Shown here: in pieces, positions 1 to 5,181 of the stretch
How the letters are laid out: every line of letters begins with the position of its first letter
Position numbering within the stretch: position 1 is the first letter of the stretch
From: Spongiibacteraceae bacterium
Lineage (GTDB): Bacteria; Pseudomonadota; Gammaproteobacteria; Pseudomonadales; PIVM01
Reading direction: 5' to 3'
Assembly (NCBI GenBank): GCA_030618505.1
Contig: JAUXDF010000203.1
Span: forward strand, 1-6,167
DNA: 6,167 nt
Made by a program: the position numbers and the translations under genes
Notes under the pieces: generated by a model
Told to the model about the DNA's origin: nothing
The model's database searches: none
Seen by the model: only the letters and a program-made list of their open reading frames with translations

Positions 1-1
1 G

Positions 2-850
2 CTCGTCGAAGGCGCCCCGGGACTGGCAAAAACCAAGGCAATAAAAACCTTGGCCGATGGAATTGAAGCCGAATTTCATCGTATTCAGTTCACCCCGGAT
101 TTGCTTCCCAGCGATGTTACCGGCACCGAAATTTACCGCCCGGAAGACGGCAGCTTTCAATTTCAGCGCGGCCCTATCTTCCATAACCTGGTATTGGCCG
201 ATGAAATAAACCGCGCACCAGCCAAAGTACAGTCTGCACTACTTGAGGCAATGGGCGAGCGCCAGGTCAGTATTGGTCGCGAAACCTATCCGCTACCCGA
301 ACTTTTTCTGGTGATGGCCACCCAAAACCCCATCGAGCAAGAAGGCACCTACCCTCTGCCCGAAGCACAGCTTGATCGCTTTTTGATGCATATTGAAGTG
401 GACTACCCTTCAATTGAAGCCGAAAGAGAGATTCTCAAACTGGTGCGCGCAGAAGCACAAAAGCAACACAACATTGAAGCAATAACACCCTTGAGCCAAG
501 CAGACTTAATGGACGCTCGACAACAGGTACTGGCGATACATATGAGCAGTAACGTCGAGGAATACATTGTTCAACTGATTATGGCCACTCGAGAGCCCTC
601 GACTTACGACCCAGAGCTTGCTAGCTGGCTGGAATACGGTGCCAGCCCACGTGGCACCATTGCACTCGATAGATGTGCCAGGGCCTACGCCTGGTTGCGC
701 GGCAAGGATTTTGTCAGCCCCGATGATGTGCAGTCGGTAATCCACGATGTCTTGCGCCACCGCCTGATTCTCAGCTTTGAGGCCGAGGCCGGCGGTATCA
801 GCCCGAACCAGGTTATCGACACCCTGTTAAAACACGTTCCCGTCGCCTAG
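2..850 (+). CDS. moxR: MoxR-family AAA+ ATPase, 5'-truncated by the window edge
   Basis: This is an AAA+ ATPase of the MoxR family, a cytoplasmic chaperone-like enzyme thought to remodel or mature proteins together with VWA-domain partners. The frame is open from base 2, giving 282 residues. Family members are usually about 310-330 residues, so roughly the first 40 are missing. Visible motifs, counted from base 2: Walker A GAPGLAKT at residues 4-11 (nt 11-34); Walker B LVLADE at 63-68 (Asp codon at 200-202); the family signature NRAPAKVQSALLEAMGE after it; sensor 1 ATQNP near 107-111; the LDRF arginine-finger region near 124-127; and sensor 2 SPRG at 215-218, followed by a helical lid. A TTG at 50 lies inside the AAA+ core, after Walker A, so it is not the start. 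The stop is TAG at 848-850, 14 bp before the DUF58 gene. No motif is missing and the ATPase looks active. Family assignment is very secure; the substrate is unknown. Confidence 0.96.
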   Translation, partial: LVEGAPGLAKTKAIKTLADGIEAEFHRIQFTPDLLPSDVTGTEIYRPEDGSFQFQRGPIFHNLVLADEINRAPAKVQSALLEAMGERQVSIGRETYPLPELFLVMATQNPIEQEGTYPLPEAQLDRFLMHIEVDYPSIEAEREILKLVRAEAQKQHNIEAITPLSQADLMDARQQVLAIHMSSNVEEYIVQLIMATREPSTYDPELASWLEYGASPRGTIALDRCARAYAWLRGKDFVSPDDVQSVIHDVLRHRLILSFEAEAGGISPNQVIDTLLKHVPVA

Positions 851-857
851 AGGGAAG
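851..857 (+). promoter_or_regulatory. Ribosome binding site for the DUF58 gene
   Basis: A purine-rich AGGGAAG begins directly after the moxR stop codon and lies 7 nt before the ATG at 865. It supports that ATG as the start, and its position suggests reinitiation by ribosomes that finish moxR. Confidence 0.6.
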
Positions 858-864
858 CTAAATT

Positions 865-1812
865 ATGCAAAGCAAGACTGCAGCAAAGGGGCTGGCGCCA
901 GGCAGCGGTGCCTATAGCGAAATCGAAGATCTAATCGCTTTGCGTCATGCCGCCAAGGATTTAAAACTCAGCATACAACGCCGAGCGCTTAGCGCACTGG
1001 CCGGACCAAATCGTGCCAATTTTCGCGGTCGTGGTATCGACTTTGAAGAAGTACGCCTCTATCAACCCGGTGACGATATTCGCAGCATTGACTGGCGCGT
1101 TACCGCACGCTCCGGAAAACCTCATACAAAACTGTTTCGCGAAGAACGCGAGCGCCCTACGCTACTAATGATCGATCAACGTGTCAGCATGTTTTTCGGC
1201 AGTCAGTGCTGCTTTAAATCAGTTCTAGCTGCACGACTGGGAGCGCTGCTTGCCTGGGCAGCGCTATCCAATGGTGATCGTGTGGGCGGACTGGTTTTTA
1301 ACGATCAACAACACCAGGAGGTTCGCCCGAGGCGTAGCCGTAACGCTGTTTTGCAGTTGATTAGCCAGAGCCATCACTACAATCATCTTTTGAAGAAAGA
1401 GCAGCTCGACACCGATATTACGCTAAACCTTAACGACATTGCCACCGACCTGCTCCGTATCGCTAAACCCGGAAGCGCTATCTTTTTTATCAGTGACCTG
1501 AAGGGTTTTGATGAAGAAACTGAAAAACTGTTTTTTCATATCTCCCGCCACAATGATATGACCGTATTGTTTCCCTACGACGAGCTTGAAAACAAACTGC
1601 CAGCGCGGGGCTATTACAATTTCTCCAATGGCCAGCGGCGCTTTCGACTGTTTACCGGTGACAAGCAACTCCGCCAACGTTATGAGCAACACTTCTCTGA
1701 CCGTTATCAACATTTGCAAGATCGACTGGGCCGCCAGGGAATTGCCTTAATACCCGTTGCTACCCACGACTCACCGCTAGCCACCCTGCAACACTATTTT
1801 GGCAGACGCTAG
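865..1812 (+). CDS. DUF58 domain protein (VWA-like partner of MoxR)
   Basis: This is a 315-residue DUF58 protein, the partner almost always encoded next to MoxR. It has no signal peptide and no convincing membrane segment, so it is probably cytoplasmic. The DUF58 signature is clear: a glycine-rich lead-in (FRGRGIDFEEVR, 53-64), YQPGDDIRSIDWRVTARSG (66-84) and the KLFREE strand (89-94). A VWA-like fold follows, beginning LLMIDQRVSMFFG (100-112). The MIDAS motif, normally DxSxS, reads D104-Q-R106-V-S108, so the middle serine is an arginine. A second acidic loop, FFISDLKGFD (207-216), matches the usual VWA 'TDG' position. The ATG at 865 is supported by the upstream SD and the 14-bp gap from moxR; the next gene begins 15 bp after the stop. 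The family call is secure. A role as adaptor or client-binding partner of MoxR is inferred from context, and metal binding is uncertain because of the R106 substitution. Confidence 0.93.
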   Translation: MQSKTAAKGLAPGSGAYSEIEDLIALRHAAKDLKLSIQRRALSALAGPNRANFRGRGIDFEEVRLYQPGDDIRSIDWRVTARSGKPHTKLFREERERPTLLMIDQRVSMFFGSQCCFKSVLAARLGALLAWAALSNGDRVGGLVFNDQQHQEVRPRRSRNAVLQLISQSHHYNHLLKKEQLDTDITLNLNDIATDLLRIAKPGSAIFFISDLKGFDEETEKLFFHISRHNDMTVLFPYDELENKLPARGYYNFSNGQRRFRLFTGDKQLRQRYEQHFSDRYQHLQDRLGRQGIALIPVATHDSPLATLQHYFGRR

Positions 1813-1816
1813 GAGA
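1811..1816 (+). promoter_or_regulatory. Ribosome binding site for the DUF4381 gene
   Basis: AGGAGA overlaps the last two bases of the DUF58 stop codon (TAG, 1810-1812) and is followed by an A-rich spacer. The distance to the ATG at 1828 is about 11 nt, on the long side, but no better SD or start is nearby. Confidence 0.6.
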
Positions 1817-1827
1817 AAAAAGATTTA

Positions 1828-2301
1828 ATGGAACAGCAACTGCCACTCAAAGACATTCACCTACCCGATGCAATAAGTTGGTGGCCACCAGCGCTCGGCT
1901 GGTGGATATTAGTACCTTGCGTAATTGCACTAATTGCCGCTTTGCTATGGTGGTCTATCCGTAGAATCAAACAAGGCCAATACCGCCGCTGCGCCCTTAA
2001 AGAACTGGAACAACAACAGGCTCGCTATAAGGAGCACGGCGATACTCTTCAATATATTAGCCAACTCAATCAACTGCTACGCCGCGTAGCCCTGCAATGC
2101 TATGGACGAAATGTCGTAGCACAGCTAACCGGGGAGACCTGGCTTGCCTTTCTACAACAGCACTGCTCAGCCAAACAGTTTGATACTGATACAGCAACAA
2201 AACTGATTAATGCCGCCTATAGGGCCGAGCCTGAGATTGCAATTGATGCCAGCACACAACTAACCCGATTGTGGATAAAAACACACCGGAGGCCAGCATG
2301 A
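1828..2301 (+). CDS. DUF4381 single-pass membrane protein
   Basis: This is a 157-residue protein of the DUF4381 family, found almost only in proteobacterial moxR/bat clusters. The N-terminus has the family hallmark: PLKDIHLPDAISWWPPALGWW at 6-26, rich in Trp and Pro, leading into one transmembrane segment at about 24-44 (WWILVPCVIALIAALLWW). A basic stretch follows (RRIKQGQYRR, 45-54), which by the positive-inside rule puts the C-terminal part in the cytoplasm. The remaining roughly 110 residues look mainly helical (KELEQQQARYKEH; LLRRVALQCYGR) and include the conserved-looking LTGETWLAFL at 100-109. The stop (TGA, 2299-2301) overlaps the next ATG in an ATGA arrangement. No enzymatic motif is visible. 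I infer a membrane-tethered helper linking the cytoplasmic MoxR/DUF58 pair to the membrane VWA proteins; the molecular role is not established. Confidence 0.9.
   Translation: MEQQLPLKDIHLPDAISWWPPALGWWILVPCVIALIAALLWWSIRRIKQGQYRRCALKELEQQQARYKEHGDTLQYISQLNQLLRRVALQCYGRNVVAQLTGETWLAFLQQHCSAKQFDTDTATKLINAAYRAEPEIAIDASTQLTRLWIKTHRRPA
2287..2292 (+). promoter_or_regulatory. Ribosome binding site that decides the batA start
   Basis: CGGAGG, 5 nt before the ATG at 2298, is the strongest Shine-Dalgarno in the window. It favours ATG 2298 over the in-frame GTG at 2271, which would add nine polar residues (MDKNTPEAS) before the membrane segment and overlap the upstream gene by 31 bp. Confidence 0.8.
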
Positions 2302-3323
2302 TCGAATTTAACTGGCCCTGGTTATTACTAGCCCTCCCCTTACCACTACTGGTCTATCGTTTTTTACCCGCAGCCAGCCAGGAAGAATCAGCCCTGCGAG
2401 TACCCTTTTTTAGCCAGATTGCCGACGAAACCGCCACCAAGGAAAATCGTGGGCACCGTAGCAAAACCACACTGATACTACTCATTACCTGCTGGATCGC
2501 CTTAATCATTGCCGCAAGCCGTCCGATGTGGATCGGAGATGCCATTGAGCTGCCCACTTCAGGTCGTGATCTAATGTTGGCAGTCGACATCTCCGAGAGC
2601 ATGGAGCTTAAGGATATGAAAATTCAAAACCAGCCCGTACCACGCATCCTGCTGGTAAAAAAAGTCGTCGGTGAATTTACCCAGCGACGCAAAGGCGACC
2701 GCTTGGGCATGATACTGTTTGGCACCCAAGCCTACTTGCAAGCTCCCTTGACCTTTGATTTGATAACCGTTCACAAATTACTGATGGAAGCACAAATCGG
2801 TTTTGCCGGCGGTAAAACGGCTATTGGTGATGCAATCGGCCTGGCGGTGAAGCGACTAAGAAAACGACCGGAAAACAGTCGCGTTTTAATTCTGCTTACC
2901 GACGGCGAAAATACCGCCGGAGAAGTATCTCCTCTACAGGCTGCCAAATTGGCAGCTCAGGAAAAAATCAAAATATATACCATTGGTATCGGCGCAGAGG
3001 AGATGATTCAGCCAGGAATATTCGGCTCCAACTTTGGCTCCCGCCGAGTTAACCCCTCAGCCAACCTTGATGAAAAAACACTGACAACGATTGCTCAAAG
3101 CACCGGAGGTCAATATTTTCGTGCAAGAGACCAGCAGGAGCTGGAAAACATTTATCAGGCGCTCGATCAGTTAGAGCCTATAGAACAGCAGGCCGAACTG
3201 TTTCGTCCGATCAAAGCCTTGTTCTTCTGGCCATTGGCTATCGCTTTTATCAGCAGTTTATTGCTCACACTACTATCAATACCCTGGCAACAATTATTGC
3301 CTTCACAGGAGCTGCGCGACTAA
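2298..3323 (+). CDS. batA: BatA-like membrane-anchored VWA domain protein
   Basis: With the ATG at 2298 this is a 341-residue BatA-type protein: an N-terminal aerotolerance/BatA region, a von Willebrand factor A domain and a C-terminal membrane anchor. Predicted membrane segments are at about 6-22 (the FNWPWLLLALPLPLLVY start typical of BatA), 57-73 and 307-328. The VWA domain begins at 91 (DLMLAVDISESMEL) and has a complete MIDAS metal site: D97-x-S99-x-S101, Thr174 in GGKTAIGDA, and Asp202 in LLTDGEN. It ends near 295 after STGGQYFRA and a helix that leads to the anchor. The domain therefore lies between TM2 and TM3. It should bind a divalent metal and a protein ligand; the ligand is unknown. 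The start overlaps the DUF4381 stop by 4 bp (ATGA), implying coupled translation and similar stoichiometry. The assignment is firm; a stress- or oxygen-tolerance role is carried over from Bat operons elsewhere. Confidence 0.94.
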   Translation: MIEFNWPWLLLALPLPLLVYRFLPAASQEESALRVPFFSQIADETATKENRGHRSKTTLILLITCWIALIIAASRPMWIGDAIELPTSGRDLMLAVDISESMELKDMKIQNQPVPRILLVKKVVGEFTQRRKGDRLGMILFGTQAYLQAPLTFDLITVHKLLMEAQIGFAGGKTAIGDAIGLAVKRLRKRPENSRVLILLTDGENTAGEVSPLQAAKLAAQEKIKIYTIGIGAEEMIQPGIFGSNFGSRRVNPSANLDEKTLTTIAQSTGGQYFRARDQQELENIYQALDQLEPIEQQAELFRPIKALFFWPLAIAFISSLLLTLLSIPWQQLLPSQELRD

Positions 3324-3324
3324 T

Positions 3325-3360
3325 ACATGATGTGGATAAATAAGACATGATGTGGGAAAA
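3325..3360 (+). repeat. Tandem imperfect direct repeat around the batB start
   Basis: ACATGATGTGG occurs at 3325-3335 and again at 3345-3355, 20 bp apart. Extended to 16 bp (3325-3340 against 3345-3360) the copies match at 14 positions. Each carries two tandem ATG codons followed by TGG. The second copy is the start of the batB/C gene. The first, 20 bp upstream, lies in the spacer after batA and is in another frame. The pattern looks like a small duplication of the start region. Confidence 0.75.
3327..3350 (+). other. Possible 7-codon leader mini-ORF before batB/C
   Basis: The first repeat copy opens a short frame encoding MMWINKT. Its TGA (3348-3350) overlaps the batB/C ATG at 3347 in an ATGA arrangement. 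The nearest good SD, AGGAG at 3307-3311, is inside the end of batA, 15 nt before this ATG and 35 nt before the real start. No SD precedes ATG 3347 itself. Ribosomes might therefore load at the mini-ORF, or arrive from batA, and reinitiate on batB/C. This is inference only, and seven codons can arise by chance. Confidence 0.3.
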
Positions 3361-5179
3361 CCTATTGACACAATTCCACTTTCTACGCCCCGAATGGTTT
3401 TGGGCGCTAATACCCTCTGCATTATTTTTTGCATTGCTATGGCGCCTGCAACAACAAAACAGCAATTGGATGACGACCATCTCCGCAGAGCTTCTTCCCC
3501 ACCTGCTTGATGAAGGCTCTCAACAAAAACGCCACCATATTGTGATCATTATTTTATTTGCCTGGTTAATCACAATAATTGCATTGGCGGGACCAACATG
3601 GAGCAAGCTCCCCCAGCCTGTGCACCAGCGAGAGGATGCATTAGTCATTATTATGGACCTTTCCCTCTCGCTGTATGCCACTGACCTGAAACCCTCGCGA
3701 CTGATTTACGCACAACGCAAGCTGACGGATATTCTACATTCGAGAAAAGAGGGGCAAACCGCGCTCATTGTCTACTCAGGTGATGCCCATGTGGTTAGCC
3801 CGCTGACCGATGACACAGCAACCATCATCGCGATGGTGCCAGCATTGGCCCCGAACATCATGCCAAGTTACGGCAGCAACGCGATTGCTGGGGCCGAGAC
3901 AGCGCTTAAACTGATGAAGGATGCTGGAGTTGCCCACGCCAGAATTTTGTTAATCACCGATGAACTGCTGGAAAAGGACCTCAAACCAGTAGCCAGCCTT
4001 TTTGCTGGCGATAATACTGATTTAGCCATTCTAGGTATTGGCACCAAAGACGGCGCACCGATACCCACCCGCGAAGGTGGCTTTCTAAAAGATAACAACG
4101 GCGGCATCGTTGTCGCACAACTCAACACCGGCACACTGCAATCGCTGGCCAACAAAACCGGCGGGCGCTACATACTCTCAAGCATCAGTGATCAGGATAT
4201 AAAATTCCTGCTGCCTGACACCGTATTTAAGGGGAACACGCGTCAAATCGAACGCGAGTTTGATATCTGGCAGGAACAGGGGCACTGGCTAGTATTGCTG
4301 TTATTGCCTATTATGCTGCTCAGTTTTCGCCGGGGCTGGCTACTCAGTCTGTTCTTCGCCTTTTCGATTGTTCCAGACAGAGCTGAGGCATTTGAGTGGC
4401 AGGACCTGTGGCAAAATAAAAATCAGCGTGGAGAGAAAGCGTTTAATAAGGGCGATCATCAACAAGCGGCAGAACTGTTCAAATCGCAAGACTGGCGTGC
4501 CAGTGCTCAATATCGGGCGGGTGATTATCAGGCGGCCGCACAATCCTATGGTTTAAACGACAACGCACAATCCAACTACAATCGTGGCAATGCCCTGGCC
4601 AAAGCAGGCCAGATCGATCCAGCGATAAAAGCCTATGAACGCGCACTCGAACTGGACCCGCAGATGAGTGATGCTATCGAGAATAAAGCTCTGCTGGAGC
4701 AAATGAAACAAGAGCAGGAAAGTCAGGATCAGGATCAACAACAAAACGAAGACTCTGAGCAATCATCGCAGGATGAACAAAACCAGTCACAACAAAACTC
4801 AGATCAATCTAAGGAGAAGTCTGAAGACCAATCTTCACAAGAGCAACAGTCTGACCAGAATCAACAATCACAAAGTGATGAGCAACAAAACTCGGAACAA
4901 GATTCAGAACAGCAAGCGCAACAATCTGAAGATGAAAAACGCCAGCAACAGGAAAATCAAGATAAGGATCCAACGGACGCCGAATCAGAGCAGCAGTCCC
5001 AAGCCCAACAAAGTGAGCAAGAACCACTGGACACTGAACAACAACAGGCGCTAGAACAGTGGCTGAGGCGAGTTCCCGATGACCCCGGCGGATTACTGCG
5101 CCGAAAGTTTGATTATCAATATCGACAAAACATGCAGAAAAACGGCACAAGCAATAATTCAGGACAACAAATCTGGTGA
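3347..5179 (+). CDS. batB: BatB/BatC fusion: VWA plus TPR membrane protein with Gln-rich tail
   Basis: This 610-residue protein joins a BatB-type VWA domain to a BatC-type TPR region, a common arrangement in gammaproteobacteria. Membrane segments lie at about 17-33, 66-82 and 313-328, with a further hydrophobic stretch at 331-345 ending in DRAEAFEW. VWA domain, about 97-295: MIDAS D104-L-S106-L-S108 (MDLSLSLYATDLKPSR), Ser177 in YGSNA where BatA has Thr, and Asp205 in ITDELLEKD, where the usual TDG is TDE. From 350 comes the BatC-like part: WQDLWQNKNQRGEKAF, a degenerate repeat (WRASAQYRAGDYQAAA) and a clear TPR at about 408-441 (NYNRGNALAKAGQIDPAIKAYERALELDP). Residues 451-570 are a disordered acidic Gln-rich linker, and the protein ends with a basic motif (EQWLRRVPDDPGGLLRRKF, 570-588). 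The start has two tandem ATGs (3347 and 3350) and a weak RBS context. The TGA overlaps the batD ATG by 1 bp. Domain calls are secure; the partner bound by the TPR is unknown. Confidence 0.93.
   Translation: MMWENLLTQFHFLRPEWFWALIPSALFFALLWRLQQQNSNWMTTISAELLPHLLDEGSQQKRHHIVIIILFAWLITIIALAGPTWSKLPQPVHQREDALVIIMDLSLSLYATDLKPSRLIYAQRKLTDILHSRKEGQTALIVYSGDAHVVSPLTDDTATIIAMVPALAPNIMPSYGSNAIAGAETALKLMKDAGVAHARILLITDELLEKDLKPVASLFAGDNTDLAILGIGTKDGAPIPTREGGFLKDNNGGIVVAQLNTGTLQSLANKTGGRYILSSISDQDIKFLLPDTVFKGNTRQIEREFDIWQEQGHWLVLLLLPIMLLSFRRGWLLSLFFAFSIVPDRAEAFEWQDLWQNKNQRGEKAFNKGDHQQAAELFKSQDWRASAQYRAGDYQAAAQSYGLNDNAQSNYNRGNALAKAGQIDPAIKAYERALELDPQMSDAIENKALLEQMKQEQESQDQDQQQNEDSEQSSQDEQNQSQQNSDQSKEKSEDQSSQEQQSDQNQQSQSDEQQNSEQDSEQQAQQSEDEKRQQQENQDKDPTDAESEQQSQAQQSEQEPLDTEQQQALEQWLRRVPDDPGGLLRRKFDYQYRQNMQKNGTSNNSGQQIW
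4697..5056 (+). repeat. Low-complexity Gln/Ser/Glu/Asp-coding tract within batB/C
   Basis: By my count residues 451-570 hold 43 Gln, 21 Glu, 19 Ser, 14 Asp and 6 Asn out of 120, against only 6 Lys+Arg. There is no aromatic residue and no cysteine. The DNA is A-rich (CAA, GAA, GAT, TCA codons) and has short direct repeats, for example CAACAAAACTC at 4790-4800 and 4883-4893. It should form an acidic, flexible, unstructured linker. The codon bias also keeps other frames open here, producing spurious ORFs on both strands. Confidence 0.9.
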
Positions 5180-5181
5180 TG
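5177..5181 (+). promoter_or_regulatory. TGATG stop/start coupling between batB/C and batD
   Basis: The batB/C stop (TGA, 5177-5179) and the batD start (ATG, 5179-5181) share one base. Only a weak AGGAC (5161-5165) lies upstream, about 13 nt away. This arrangement favours reinitiation by the same ribosomes and supports 5179 as the batD start. Confidence 0.6.

Noticed and set aside
50..52. TTG as the start of the MoxR gene
   Set aside because: The same frame is open back to base 2 and encodes the Walker A motif upstream of this TTG, so the gene begins outside the window.
851..864. Promoter or terminator between the genes
   Set aside because: All gaps are at most 23 bp and show no stem-loop with a T-run and no convincing -10/-35 pair, so the cluster reads as one transcript.
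2271..2297. GTG start for batA, nine residues longer
   Set aside because: A strong CGGAGG lies 5 nt before ATG 2298, the ATGA overlap is typical, and the extra residues do not fit the BatA N-terminus.
4773..5054. 93-residue plus-strand frame rich in Asn, Lys and Ser
   Set aside because: It is a frame-shifted reading of the CAA/GAA-rich linker codons, without an RBS or recognisable protein features.
4697..5056. Repeat array, CRISPR-like or prophage element
   Set aside because: The repeats are short, irregular and in frame with a continuous coding sequence. They are explained by low-complexity protein coding.
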